64,000 nt of DNA from Loripinus fragilis. Lineage: Eukaryota; Mollusca; Bivalvia; Lucinida; Lucinidae. The stretch is from the NCBI GenBank assembly GCA_964019695.1, contig OZ026530.1:36070835-36134834 (forward strand), written 5' to 3'. Of the stretch, positions 31,940-44,378 are shown piece after piece. The notes beneath the pieces are model-generated. The model saw only the letters and a list, made by a program, of their open reading frames with translations. It had not been told where the DNA came from and ran no database searches. A program made the position numbers and the translations under genes. How positions within the stretch are numbered: the stretch's first letter is position 1; the number at the start of each line of letters is the position of its first letter.

Positions 31940-33844
31940 ATGTATCGCCGAGTGCGGAAATCTGTGAAAAGGAATAAGAGTAGGAGGAAAACTCAGTTTA
32001 AGCCTGGTCATCCATGTTTATACGTTAGGGAGTCTAAGGGAGAGACATCTTCTGAAAGTAGGGATGAAAATGAAATATTTACTGAACTTACTTCAAGAAT
32101 GAGTTCTTCTGAATTTCCAGATGTGATGTCAGTGTCAACAAGTAGCCAGTCAAGCCAAGGTTTGGGTACTATAACCTACAGATTAAGACCTGGAAAAGAC
32201 AAAACTTATGTTGAAACAAGTGCTCGGAGAAATACACAAGCTGGAAATGAAAACATAATTGTAAATATTAAGAAGCTGGAGGACCTTTTTAGTGCTTTCG
32301 TACACAGTTGTGAGGCTGCAGACTCCAACACGGTTACAGTTAGCATTGTCGAGCGGAAAGGCTTGTGTGCCTCTGTCAGTGTGACATGTAAAAATTGTGG
32401 GTTTAAGACTCCAAAAACTGGATTATTTACTACTGTGAAGCCTCAAAGAGGTCCAGATGGAGGATGTATTAATACCATGATGCTTATGCCAGTGGTGAAA
32501 TCAAGAGTGGGCCTTAGTGACTTAAATCTAGTTCTGTCTTGCCTCAATATAAAGGCACCAAGTATACGCGTTCTTCAGAGGAAGCTTAATAAGCTCACGG
32601 ACAAAATCGAAGAACTTAACAAGAAGCAAATGATTGAAAATCAACAATATGTGAAAAGGATTCAAAGTTTTGCCGGCTTGCCAAGCACAAGTGATATCGA
32701 GTATGATGTGTCGTACAGCAATCGGCCAGCGCAAGGATGTGAGCGCGCGACACAGAGCTTTGCGCCACTGATTGAACAAACGACAACAAAACATCTGCCA
32801 ATATCAATTGAGACAGCAAATAGACTGTGCACTAAACCAAACTGTGAACACAATACAAACAACTGTAAGAGGAACTACAATCCACAAGATTCAATCCAAT
32901 CTTCCGAGTCAAAACTATTGAAAAGAAACCTAGACACTGTTCACCAGCAAAATATCTTAAAGATTCGATCGGTGACAAGTGATGCCAGCACACAGATAGC
33001 CAAAGCTCTCAGGGAATACAATGCATCTGGAAATCATTCTGTTAAACACTATAAATGCTTCATTCATAGGATGAGGTCCCTGCATAAGCATATCAAGGGT
33101 ATAAAATTAAAGAGTGTTCCAAAAGAGTATGATAAAGGTGTTTTTTCTCAAAAACTTGCATCTTGCCTTCGGGCGCGTGTAAGATTAGAGCTGACAAGGC
33201 ACCGAAAAAGTTTTCGGAATGATGACCTGTATGTTCAGCAGGCCAAATTGTGTATGGAAAATATTATAAACTGTTTTCAGGGAAAACACTCTGACTGCAG
33301 AAGAAGGTCTATGGTGTGTGAGGCACATTTGCCATCATACAGTACCAAGTTTCTTCCATATGGGAAACATATTCAGTTAAGTTCGGTTGATATTGATAGC
33401 ATTAAGTCAGTACTTATCAAGTATGTTGGTCCAGACTGTCTTAAAGAAATGGCTAGACTGTCAAATACCAATCAGTGTGAAAGTTTGCACTCTCAAGTGT
33501 TCAAGTGTGTACCCAAACACACAGTTTGGAGCAGGAATTTTACAGGACTGTGCCATTCTGTGACACATTCTGCTAGTTTAGGGGCAGGTGAATCTCTTTT
33601 GAGAACAGTAGAGGAACTTGGGCTTCCAGTTACACAGTCAGATCCTTTTTATCTGCATATGAAGAAGCTGGACTCGATATCCAAATTTCACGGAAGACAC
33701 AAGTCCACAGCCAAGTACAAAAGCCTTCGGTACATGCGCCGCAAGCAAAAGAGTAATCGAAAACTTCTACAGGTGTCTGTCTATGGTGGGGACCCCCAGA
33801 TAGATGTTGAACATGACTATGGCCTTAACCCAATGAGTCAGTGA
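31940..33844 (+). CDS. DDE transposase-like protein (unit 2)
   Basis: 634 codons, protein identical to unit 1, with Asp256, Asp348 and Glu514 kept. Its intactness alongside the other copies argues that the array is too young for decay or is kept homogeneous. Confidence 0.78.
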   Translation: MYRRVRKSVKRNKSRRKTQFKPGHPCLYVRESKGETSSESRDENEIFTELTSRMSSSEFPDVMSVSTSSQSSQGLGTITYRLRPGKDKTYVETSARRNTQAGNENIIVNIKKLEDLFSAFVHSCEAADSNTVTVSIVERKGLCASVSVTCKNCGFKTPKTGLFTTVKPQRGPDGGCINTMMLMPVVKSRVGLSDLNLVLSCLNIKAPSIRVLQRKLNKLTDKIEELNKKQMIENQQYVKRIQSFAGLPSTSDIEYDVSYSNRPAQGCERATQSFAPLIEQTTTKHLPISIETANRLCTKPNCEHNTNNCKRNYNPQDSIQSSESKLLKRNLDTVHQQNILKIRSVTSDASTQIAKALREYNASGNHSVKHYKCFIHRMRSLHKHIKGIKLKSVPKEYDKGVFSQKLASCLRARVRLELTRHRKSFRNDDLYVQQAKLCMENIINCFQGKHSDCRRRSMVCEAHLPSYSTKFLPYGKHIQLSSVDIDSIKSVLIKYVGPDCLKEMARLSNTNQCESLHSQVFKCVPKHTVWSRNFTGLCHSVTHSASLGAGESLLRTVEELGLPVTQSDPFYLHMKKLDSISKFHGRHKSTAKYKSLRYMRRKQKSNRKLLQVSVYGGDPQIDVEHDYGLNPMSQ

Positions 33845-34366
33845 AGGAGGGGATGTACAACAATTTATTTAACAGTACGTATAAACAGCAAGTACCGTAA
33901 AAATCCTAACATTTCTGACAGACACTATCCCAATGCAAATCTGATGAAAACATGCAGGTACTGATTGATTAGCTGGCAGCATTGTGACCAGGAGCAGTCC
34001 TGGTGATTTGCTCCTGCTTTCTTCAGGAACATCCCAACAGTAGGAAGGTCTTGAACTTGACTGTTTGCCTTCATCTACTTCCATACTTTGTGAATAAGAG
34101 CAGGGTAGAATTTTTTACCAAAACTTTAAACAACCTGCACTAACCTCAGATTTGTATCCAAATTATGTTTACTTTATTGCAATACAGGTGTCGGGCCAAG
34201 ATCAGAGCAGTCTCATTTTCGAGCAAGCTGATCTGGGCCTACACTGTTCATACAAACCTGTCAGTCAGAAATTTTAGGTTAATGCAGTACAGCCAATACA
34301 AAACACAAACAAATTTAACTGATAACAACAACAACAAAAACAACAACAACAACAAAGAGCCCTTAC

Positions 34367-34756
34367 CTACACAAGACAGTCACTAAAACCATAATGGCCG
34401 TAGCATTGGCCGTCATTTTTACAAGGCAGCCTTTTATTATTTACACTGTGTGGCTCTAGTGACAGGTGATTTAACTTCACACAATTTTTGTTAAAGCACA
34501 AATGAGAAACATCATCATTTGGAGACATTAGGTAAACATCCGGCTGGGAAATAGCAAATACAGCCCGGTGCGCTTTCAAACTTATGCGTCTGCCCCTGAA
34601 CATTAGCCTGATTTCGCCATAGCCACATGCATCTAAACGGCCCTGCCAAAGGTGACAGTCACCATTTTTCACAATATATTTATCAAATTGTTTGCACAGC
34701 CTCTTTTTTTCATCATCAGTCAAGATTTTAATACATTCAAAAAATCTACAGGCCAT
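34367..34756 (-). CDS. I-PpoI-like His-Cys box endonuclease (unit 2)
   Basis: 129 codons from ATG at 34756, identical to unit 1 with all zinc ligands and His85/Asn107. The GCAG acceptor-like site again precedes the ATG by 9 bases. Confidence 0.85.
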   Translation of the reverse strand: MACRFFECIKILTDDEKKRLCKQFDKYIVKNGDCHLWQGRLDACGYGEIRLMFRGRRISLKAHRAVFAISQPDVYLMSPNDDVSHLCFNKNCVKLNHLSLEPHSVNNKRLPCKNDGQCYGHYGFSDCLV

Positions 34757-35166
34757 TGTGGTTAGCTGCAAAGTAAATTTTGAGCTTTTTTGAATAATTA
34801 TAAAGAGCATACACACACTTCTAGCTGAAAAATACATATTTGAAGCCATTTGGAGGGTCAATATTGAAAACAAATAGAGTAATTCTATGCTAAATGTTGT
34901 TAAAATGTGCCTCATTTCATCACAGGCCATGGCTAAGACATAGAAATAAACTAATTTGGACATACTCTGTGTTCTTGGGAATAAAAAGAATCTATCCGAG
35001 AAAAGCACTCCGCACCAGGGGTGTGTAGCACTTCATATCCGAAATAGAAATGAGCTGCTTAGCTCACTAAACTGATTCAAACTTTTCATCGGCATGTAGT
35101 GACGGACTCAAATTGGAATAAATAGACACCCATATGCAACATTGAAAAATGAGGGTCTGTCCTTAA

Positions 35167-35813
35167 GGCTGCACGGACCAGTTTTTTCGGCCAATTTTGG
35201 GGCTTCAGGGGGTGGTGTTTTTGGAAAGATCATTTTTGGTTGCCATGACAAATTATTTAAAAATGTTCTGTATCAAAGGTAACCATACATGAGCCAAAAC
35301 TAAATGATATAGTTTGGAAACCCGTCTGGCCCAATACAAGCCAGCCATCCAATAGCCACTTTACCCCACCCACTGTTTTTTCCTACAAAAATACATAGGG
35401 CCCCCATTTAGTTTATCTGCTTGTAAAAAAATACCTGCAAGTGCCCGACCATTCACACACACATGAGTGTGTAGATTGGCAGGGCACTACTCTGAAAAAT
35501 AATATCAGAAGTGACGGTAACCACCAAACATTTTTGCTACTTTCCTTAGAAAAAACACCAAAATTCTGTGTTCAAATTTACCCACCTGAAAATGATTCTG
35601 TCTGCATTATCTCCCCCTGCCGCAGAGCATACAGAGTCGACATTTAGCTATAATTTTTATGTCATGTGACACAATTACCATTTGTAAAAACTCTTTTTAA
35701 ATTAAGAAATATTAAAATTCAGAATTATTGACACCAGCCATCATAATTTTAAGGCAGGCTTTTGTACTGTCCGAAAATCGTCCACCCCCAATTCGAAACT
35801 GGTCAGTGCAGCC
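35167..35813. mobile_element. 647-bp TIR element, unit 3
   Basis: TTAA on both sides. Private difference at 35420 (C instead of A). Confidence 0.85.
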
Positions 35814-36545
35814 TTAATTTCCAAGGTTTTGCCATATACCCGGACAGACATGATCACATCTAGTAATTTACCACATTTGCAAAAACAAAAAATAAAGTAG
35901 AGATGAAAATCATGGCATTTGTTGTTTTTATATCAATTTCCAATTTTCACAAATTTTGACGGCCAGTAATATTGAAAATCAAGAATGCAGAGTATGTCCA
36001 CCTACAGAACCTACTTTCAGAAAATGTCACTGATAAATTTTCAATGTTAATGTTAGCATAAACCAGGCAACTGATGTTTTCTGCATAATTATCAACTATT
36101 TCCAGTGGCTCAATATGACTCTTCTATTTGAAAGGGGCCGTAAAGTTTGTATACCCCCAAAAATGTGCTGAATTTGGCATATAGAGACAAAAATGCAGCA
36201 TTTCACCACCACACCTGATCAGTAGCTACCAATTTTCACTGTCAAAATACATGAACAGTGTAGACCATGCAGAACTATAAAATTAATTGCTCCCTCTTAT
36301 CTGAGAGATAAATTACATATAGATAAGCAGCCACTTAAAACTGCACAAAACAATGGAGTTTTTCCTATTAATGAGAATATGACACTTGGACAGCTAGCAG
36401 GTCCTGATAAGGATACATTCTCAGGTTTAAAAAGAACAGATACCTGCATTTTAATTCTGCTTGTTAGTCTGCAAAGGTGTTTTCTGAGGTGAAATTTTGT
36501 AAACATTGTCTTTTATTTAATCAAACTTAGTTAAAACTGTAAAAT

Positions 36546-38450
36546 ATGTATCGCCGAGTGCGGAAATCTGTGAAAAGGAATAAGAGTAGGAGGAAAACTC
36601 AGTTTAAGCCTGGTCATCCATGTTTATACGTTAGGGAGTCTAAGGGAGAGACATCTTCTGAAAGTAGGGATGAAAATGAAATATTTACTGAACTTACTTC
36701 AAGAATGAGTTCTTCTGAATTTCCAGATGTGATGTCAGTGTCAACAAGTAGCCAGTCAAGCCAAGGTTTGGGTACTATAACCTACAGATTAAGACCTGGA
36801 AAAGACAAAACTTATGTTGAAACAAGTGCTCGGAGAAATACACAAGCTGGAAATGAAAACATAATTGTAAATATTAAAAAGCTGGAGGACCTTTTTAGTG
36901 CTTTCGTACACAGTTGTGAGGCTGCAGACTCCAACACGGTTACAGTTAGCATTGTCGAGCGGAAAGGCTTGTGTGCCTCTGTCAGTGTGACATGTAAAAA
37001 TTGTGGGTTTAAGACTCCAAAAACTGGATTATTTACTACTGTGAAGCCTCAAAGAGGTCCAGATGGAGGATGTATTAATACCATGATGCTTATGCCAGTG
37101 GTGAAATCAAGAGTGGGCCTTAGTGACTTAAATCTAGTTCTGTCTTGCCTCAATATAAAGGCACCAAGTATACGCGTTCTTCAGAGGAAGCTTAATAAGC
37201 TCACGGACAAAATCGAAGAACTTAACAAGAAGCAAATGATTGAAAATCAACAATATGTGAAAAGGATTCAAAGTTTTGCCGGCTTGCCAAGCACAAGTGA
37301 TATCGAGTATGATGTGTCGTACAGCAATCGGCCAGCGCAAGGATGTGAGCGCGCGACACAGAGCTTTGCGCCACTGATTGAACAAACGACAACAAAACAT
37401 CTGCCAATATCAATTGAGACAGCAAATAGACTGTGCACTAAACCAAACTGTGAACACAATACAAACAACTGTAAGAGGAACTACAATCCACAAGATTCAA
37501 TCCAATCTTCCGAGTCAAAACTATTGAAAAGAAACCTAGACACTGTTCACCAGCAAAATATCTTAAAGATTCGATCGGTGACAAGTGATGCCAGCACACA
37601 GATAGCCAAAGCTCTCAGGGAATACAATGCATCTGGAAATCATTCTGTTAAACACTATAAATGCTTCATTCATAGGATGAGGTCCCTGCATAAGCATATC
37701 AAGGGTATAAAATTAAAGAGTGTTCCAAAAGAGTATGATAAAGGTGTTTTTTCTCAAAAACTTGCATCTTGCCTTCGGGCGCGTGTAAGATTAGAGCTGA
37801 CAAGGCACCGAAAAAGTTTTCGGAATGATGACCTGTATGTTCAGCAGGCCAAATTGTGTATGGAAAATATTATAAACTGTTTTCAGGGAAAACACTCTGA
37901 CTGCAGAAGAAGGTCTATGGTGTGTGAGGCACATTTGCCATCATACAGTACCAAGTTTCTTCCATATGGGAAACATATTCAGTTAAGTTCGGTTGATATT
38001 GATAGCATTAAGTCAGTACTTATCAAGTATGTTGGTCCAGACTGTCTTAAAGAAATGGCTAGACTGTCAAATACCAATCAGTGTGAAAGTTTGCACTCTC
38101 AAGTGTTCAAGTGTGTACCCAAACACACAGTTTGGAGCAGGAATTTTACAGGACTGTGCCATTCTGTGACACATTCTGCTAGTTTAGGGGCAGGTGAATC
38201 TCTTTTGAGAACAGTAGAGGAACTTGGGCTTCCAGTTACACAGTCAGATCCTTTTTATCTGCATATGAAGAAGCTGGACTCGATATCCAAATTTCACGGA
38301 AGACACAAGTCCACAGCCAAGTACAAAAGCCTTCGGTACATGCGCCGCAAGCAAAAGAGTAATCGAAAACTTCTACAGGTGTCTGTCTATGGTGGGGACC
38401 CCCAGATAGATGTTGAACATGACTATGGCCTTAACCCAATGAGTCAGTGA
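36546..38450 (+). CDS. DDE transposase-like protein (unit 3)
   Basis: 634 codons. Protein unchanged; one silent change at 36878 (AAG to AAA, Lys) distinguishes this copy. Confidence 0.78.
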   Translation: MYRRVRKSVKRNKSRRKTQFKPGHPCLYVRESKGETSSESRDENEIFTELTSRMSSSEFPDVMSVSTSSQSSQGLGTITYRLRPGKDKTYVETSARRNTQAGNENIIVNIKKLEDLFSAFVHSCEAADSNTVTVSIVERKGLCASVSVTCKNCGFKTPKTGLFTTVKPQRGPDGGCINTMMLMPVVKSRVGLSDLNLVLSCLNIKAPSIRVLQRKLNKLTDKIEELNKKQMIENQQYVKRIQSFAGLPSTSDIEYDVSYSNRPAQGCERATQSFAPLIEQTTTKHLPISIETANRLCTKPNCEHNTNNCKRNYNPQDSIQSSESKLLKRNLDTVHQQNILKIRSVTSDASTQIAKALREYNASGNHSVKHYKCFIHRMRSLHKHIKGIKLKSVPKEYDKGVFSQKLASCLRARVRLELTRHRKSFRNDDLYVQQAKLCMENIINCFQGKHSDCRRRSMVCEAHLPSYSTKFLPYGKHIQLSSVDIDSIKSVLIKYVGPDCLKEMARLSNTNQCESLHSQVFKCVPKHTVWSRNFTGLCHSVTHSASLGAGESLLRTVEELGLPVTQSDPFYLHMKKLDSISKFHGRHKSTAKYKSLRYMRRKQKSNRKLLQVSVYGGDPQIDVEHDYGLNPMSQ

Positions 38451-38972
38451 AGGAGGGGATGTACAACAATTTATTTAACAGTACGTATAAACAGCAAGTA
38501 CCGTAAAAATCCTAACATTTCTGACAGACACTATCCCAATGCAAATCTGATGAAAACATGCAGGTACTGATTGATTAGCTGGCAGCATTGTGACCAGGAG
38601 CAGTCCTGGTGATTTGCTCCTGCTTTCTTCAGGAACATCCCAACAGTAGGAAGGTCTTGAACTTGACTGTTTGCCTTCATCTACTTCCATACTTTGTGAA
38701 TAAGAGCAGGGTAGAATTTTTTACCAAAACTTTAAACAACCTGCACTAACCTCAGATTTGTATCCAAATTATGTTTACTTTATTGCAATACAGGTGTCGG
38801 GCCAAGATCAGAGCAGTCTCATTTTCGAGCAAGCTGATCTGGGCCTACACTGTTCATACAAACCTGTCAGTCAGAAATTTTAGGTTAATGCAGTACAGCC
38901 AATACAAAACACAAACAAATTTAACTGATAACAACAACAACAAAAACAACAACAACAACAAAGAGCCCTTAC

Positions 38973-39362
38973 CTACACAAGACAGTCACTAAAACCATAA
39001 TGGCCGTAGCATTGGCCGTCATTTTTACAAGGCAGCCTTTTATTATTTACACTGTGTGGCTCTAGTGACAGGTGATTTAACTTCACACAATTTTTGTTAA
39101 AGCACAAATGAGAAACATCATCATTTGGAGACATTAGGTAAACATCCGGCTGGGAAATAGCAAATACAGCCCGGTGCGCTTTCAAACTTATGCGTCTGCC
39201 CCTGAACATTAGCCTGATTTCGCCATAGCCACATGCATCTAAACGGCCCTGCCAAAGGTGACAGTCACCATTTTTCACAATATATTTATCAAATTGTTTG
39301 CACAGCCTCTTTTTTTCATCATCAGTCAAGATTTTAATACATTCAAAAAATCTACAGGCCAT
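38973..39362 (-). CDS. I-PpoI-like His-Cys box endonuclease (unit 3)
   Basis: 129 codons from ATG at 39362, protein identical to the other copies. Confidence 0.85.
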   Translation of the reverse strand: MACRFFECIKILTDDEKKRLCKQFDKYIVKNGDCHLWQGRLDACGYGEIRLMFRGRRISLKAHRAVFAISQPDVYLMSPNDDVSHLCFNKNCVKLNHLSLEPHSVNNKRLPCKNDGQCYGHYGFSDCLV

Positions 39363-39772
39363 TGTGGTTAGCTGCAAAGTAAATTTTGAGCTTTTTTGAA
39401 TAATTATAAAGAGCATACACACACTTCTAGCTGAAAAATACATATTTGAAGCCATTTGGAGGGTCAATATTGAAAACAAATAGAGTAATTCTATGCTAAA
39501 TGTTGTTAAAATGTGCCTCATTTCATCACAGGCCATGGCTAAGACATAGAAATAAACTAATTTGGACATACTCTGTGTTCTTGGGAATAAAAAGAATCTA
39601 TCCGAGAAAAGCACTCCGCACCAGGGGTGTGTAGCACTTCATATCCGAAATAGAAATGAGCTGCTTAGCTCACTAAACTGATTCAAACTTTTCATCGGCA
39701 TGTAGTGACGGACTCAAATTGGAATAAATAGACACCCATATGCAACATTGAAAAATGAGGGTCTGTCCTTAA

Positions 39773-40419
39773 GGCTGCACGGACCAGTTTTTTCGGCCAA
39801 TTTTGGGGCTTCAGGGGGTGGTGTTTTTGGAAAGATCATTTTTGGTTGCCATGACAAATTATTTAAAAATGTTCTGTATCAAAGGTAACCATACATGAGC
39901 CAAAACTAAATGATATAGTTTGGAAACCCGTCTGGCCCAATACAAGCCAGCCATCCAATAGCCACTTTACCCCACCCACTGTTTTTTCCTACAAAAATAC
40001 ATAGGGCCCCCATTTAGTTTATCTGATTGTAAAAAAATACCTGCAAGTGCCCGACCATTCACACACACATGAGTGTGTAGATTGGCAGGGCACTACTCTG
40101 AAAAATAATATCAGAAGTGACGGTAACCACCAAACATTTTTGCTACTTTCCTTAGAAAAAACACCAAAATTCTGTGTTCAAATTTACCCACCTGAAAATG
40201 ATTCTGTCTGCATTATCTCCCCCTGCCGCAGAGCATACAGAGTCGACATTTAGCTATAATTTTTATGTCATGTGACACAATTACCATTTGTAAAAACTCT
40301 TTTTAAATTAAGAAATATTAAAATTCAGAATTATTGACACCAGCCATCATAATTTTAAGGCAGGCTTTTGTACTGTCCGAAAATCGTCCACCCCCAATTC
40401 GAAACTGGTCAGTGCAGCC
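39773..40419. mobile_element. 647-bp TIR element, unit 4
   Basis: TTAA on both sides; no private difference noticed by eye. Confidence 0.85.
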
Positions 40420-41151
40420 TTAATTTCCAAGGTTTTGCCATATACCCGGACAGACATGATCACATCTAGTAATTTACCACATTTGCAAAAACAAAAAATA
40501 AAGTAGAGATGAAAATCATGGCATTTGTTGTTTTTATATCAATTTCCAATTTTCACAAATTTTGACGGCCAGTAATATTGAAAATCAAGAATGCAGAGTA
40601 TGTCCACCTACAGAACCTACTTTCAGAAAATGTCACTGATAAATTTTCAATGTTAATGTTAGCATAAACCAGGCAACTGATGTTTTCTGCATAATTATCA
40701 ACTATTTCCAGTGGCTCAATATGACTCTTCTATTTGAAAGGGGCCGTAAAGTTTGTATACCCCCAAAAATGTGCTGAATTTGGCATATAGAGACAAAAAT
40801 GCAGCATTTCACCACCACACCTGATCAGTAGCTACCAATTTTCACTGTCAAAATACATGAACAGTGTAGACCATGCAGAACTATAAAATTAATTGCTCCC
40901 TCTTATCTGAGAGATAAATTACATATAGATAAGCAGCCACTTAAAACTGCACAAAACAATGGAGTTTTTCCTATTAATGAGAATATGACACTTGGACAGC
41001 TAGCAGGTCCTGATAAGGATACATTCTCAGGTTTAAAAAGAACAGATACCTGCATTTTAATTCTGCTTGTTAGTCTGCAAAGGTGTTTTCTGAGGTGAAA
41101 TTTTGTAAACATTGTCTTTTATTTAATCAAACTTAGTTAAAACTGTAAAAT

Positions 41152-43056
41152 ATGTATCGCCGAGTGCGGAAATCTGTGAAAAGGAATAAGAGTAGGAGGA
41201 AAACTCAGTTTAAGCCTGGTCATCCATGTTTATACGTTAGGGAGTCTAAGGGAGAGACATCTTCTGAAAGTAGGGATGAAAATGAAATATTTACTGAACT
41301 TACTTCAAGAATGAGTTCTTCTGAATTTCCAGATGTGATGTCAGTGTCAACAAGTAGCCAGTCAAGCCAAGGTTTGGGTACTATAACCTACAGATTAAGA
41401 CCTGGAAAAGACAAAACTTATGTTGAAACAAGTGCTCGGAGAAATACACAAGCTGGAAATGAAAACATAATTGTAAATATTAAGAAGCTGGAGGACCTTT
41501 TTAGTGCTTTCGTACACAGTTGTGAGGCTGCAGACTCCAACACGGTTACAGTTAGCATTGTCGAGCGGAAAGGCTTGTGTGCCTCTGTCAGTGTGACATG
41601 TAAAAATTGTGGGTTTAAGACTCCAAAAACTGGATTATTTACTACTGTGAAGCCTCAAAGAGGTCCAGATGGAGGATGTATTAATACCATGATGCTTATG
41701 CCAGTGGTGAAATCAAGAGTGGGCCTTAGTGACTTAAATCTAGTTCTGTCTTGCCTCAATATAAAGGCACCAAGTATACGCGTTCTTCAGAGGAAGCTTA
41801 ATAAGCTCACGGACAAAATCGAAGAACTTAACAAGAAGCAAATGATTGAAAATCAACAATATGTGAAAAGGATTCAAAGTTTTGCCGGCTTGCCAAGCAC
41901 AAGTGATATCGAGTATGATGTGTCGTACAGCAATCGGCCAGCGCAAGGATGTGAGCGCGCGACACAGAGCTTTGCGCCACTGATTGAACAAACGACAACA
42001 AAACATCTGCCAATATCAATTGAGACAGCAAATAGACTGTGCACTAAACCAAACTGTGAACACAATACAAACAACTGTAAGAGGAACTACAATCCACAAG
42101 ATTCAATCCAATCTTCCGAGTCAAAACTATTGAAAAGAAACCTAGACACTGTTCACCAGCAAAATATCTTAAAGATTCGATCGGTGACAAGTGATGCCAG
42201 CACACAGATAGCCAAAGCTCTCAGGGAATACAATGCATCTGGAAATCATTCTGTTAAACACTATAAATGCTTCATTCATAGGATGAGGTCCCTGCATAAG
42301 CATATCAAGGGTATAAAATTAAAGAGTGTTCCAAAAGAGTATGATAAAGGTGTTTTTTCTCAAAAACTTGCATCTTGCCTTCGGGCGCGTGTAAGATTAG
42401 AGCTGACAAGGCACCGAAAAAGTTTTCGGAATGATGACCTGTATGTTCAGCAGGCCAAATTGTGTATGGAAAATATTATAAACTGTTTTCAGGGAAAACA
42501 CTCTGACTGCAGAAGAAGGTCTATGGTGTGTGAGGCACATTTGCCATCATACAGTACCAAGTTTCTTCCATATGGGAAACATATTCAGTTAAGTTCGGTT
42601 GATATTGATAGCATTAAGTCAGTACTTATCAAGTATGTTGGTCCAGACTGTCTTAAAGAAATGGCTAGACTGTCAAATACCAATCAGTGTGAAAGTTTGC
42701 ACTCTCAAGTGTTCAAGTGTGTACCCAAACACACAGTTTGGAGCAGGAATTTTACAGGACTGTGCCATTCTGTGACACATTCTGCTAGTTTAGGGGCAGG
42801 TGAATCTCTTTTGAGAACAGTAGAGGAACTTGGGCTTCCAGTTACACAGTCAGATCCTTTTTATCTGCATATGAAGAAGCTGGACTCGATATCCAAATTT
42901 CACGGAAGACACAAGTCCACAGCCAAGTACAAAAGCCTTCGGTACATGCGCCGCAAGCAAAAGAGTAATCGAAAACTTCTACAGGTGTCTGTCTATGGTG
43001 GGGACCCCCAGATAGATGTTGAACATGACTATGGCCTTAACCCAATGAGTCAGTGA
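41152..43056 (+). CDS. DDE transposase-like protein (unit 4)
   Basis: 634 codons, protein identical to unit 1. Confidence 0.78.
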   Translation: MYRRVRKSVKRNKSRRKTQFKPGHPCLYVRESKGETSSESRDENEIFTELTSRMSSSEFPDVMSVSTSSQSSQGLGTITYRLRPGKDKTYVETSARRNTQAGNENIIVNIKKLEDLFSAFVHSCEAADSNTVTVSIVERKGLCASVSVTCKNCGFKTPKTGLFTTVKPQRGPDGGCINTMMLMPVVKSRVGLSDLNLVLSCLNIKAPSIRVLQRKLNKLTDKIEELNKKQMIENQQYVKRIQSFAGLPSTSDIEYDVSYSNRPAQGCERATQSFAPLIEQTTTKHLPISIETANRLCTKPNCEHNTNNCKRNYNPQDSIQSSESKLLKRNLDTVHQQNILKIRSVTSDASTQIAKALREYNASGNHSVKHYKCFIHRMRSLHKHIKGIKLKSVPKEYDKGVFSQKLASCLRARVRLELTRHRKSFRNDDLYVQQAKLCMENIINCFQGKHSDCRRRSMVCEAHLPSYSTKFLPYGKHIQLSSVDIDSIKSVLIKYVGPDCLKEMARLSNTNQCESLHSQVFKCVPKHTVWSRNFTGLCHSVTHSASLGAGESLLRTVEELGLPVTQSDPFYLHMKKLDSISKFHGRHKSTAKYKSLRYMRRKQKSNRKLLQVSVYGGDPQIDVEHDYGLNPMSQ

Positions 43057-43578
43057 AGGAGGGGATGTACAACAATTTATTTAACAGTACGTATAAACAG
43101 CAAGTACCGTAAAAATCCTAACATTTCTGACAGACACTATCCCAATGCAAATCTGATGAAAACATGCAGGTACTGATTGATTAGCTGGCAGCATTGTGAC
43201 CAGGAGCAGTCCTGGTGATTTGCTCCTGCTTTCTTCAGGAACATCCCAACAGTAGGAAGGTCTTGAACTTGACTGTTTGCCTTCATCTACTTCCATACTT
43301 TGTGAATAAGAGCAGGGTAGAATTTTTTACCAAAACTTTAAACAACCTGCACTAACCTCAGATTTGTATCCAAATTATGTTTACTTTATTGCAATACAGG
43401 TGTCGGGCCAAGATCAGAGCAGTCTCATTTTCGAGCAAGCTGATCTGGGCCTACACTGTTCATACAAACCTGTCAGTCAGAAATTTTAGGTTAATGCAGT
43501 ACAGCCAATACAAAACACAAACAAATTTAACTGATAACAACAACAACAAAAACAACAACAACAACAAAGAGCCCTTAC

Positions 43579-43968
43579 CTACACAAGACAGTCACTAAAA
43601 CCATAATGGCCGTAGCATTGGCCGTCATTTTTACAAGGCAGCCTTTTATTATTTACACTGTGTGGCTCTAGTGACAGGTGATTTAACTTCACACAATTTT
43701 TGTTAAAGCACAAATGAGAAACATCATCATTTGGAGACATTAGGTAAACATCCGGCTGGGAAATAGCAAATACAGCCCGGTGCGCTTTCAAACTTATGCG
43801 TCTGCCCCTGAACATTAGCCTGATTTCGCCATAGCCACATGCATCTAAACGGCCCTGCCAAAGGTGACAGTCACCATTTTTCACAATATATTTATCAAAT
43901 TGTTTGCACAGCCTCTTTTTTTCATCATCAGTCAAGATTTTAATACATTCAAAAAATCTACAGGCCAT
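43579..43968 (-). CDS. I-PpoI-like His-Cys box endonuclease (unit 4)
   Basis: 129 codons from ATG at 43968, protein identical to the other copies. Confidence 0.85.
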   Translation of the reverse strand: MACRFFECIKILTDDEKKRLCKQFDKYIVKNGDCHLWQGRLDACGYGEIRLMFRGRRISLKAHRAVFAISQPDVYLMSPNDDVSHLCFNKNCVKLNHLSLEPHSVNNKRLPCKNDGQCYGHYGFSDCLV

Positions 43969-44378
43969 TGTGGTTAGCTGCAAAGTAAATTTTGAGCTTT
44001 TTTGAATAATTATAAAGAGCATACACACACTTCTAGCTGAAAAATACATATTTGAAGCCATTTGGAGGGTCAATATTGAAAACAAATAGAGTAATTCTAT
44101 GCTAAATGTTGTTAAAATGTGCCTCATTTCATCACAGGCCATGGCTAAGACATAGAAATAAACTAATTTGGACATACTCTGTGTTCTTGGGAATAAAAAG
44201 AATCTATCCGAGAAAAGCACTCCGCACCAGGGGTGTGTAGCACTTCATATCCGAAATAGAAATGAGCTGCTTAGCTCACTAAACTGATTCAAACTTTTCA
44301 TCGGCATGTAGTGACGGACTCAAATTGGAATAAATAGACACCCATATGCAACATTGAAAAATGAGGGTCTGTCCTTAA

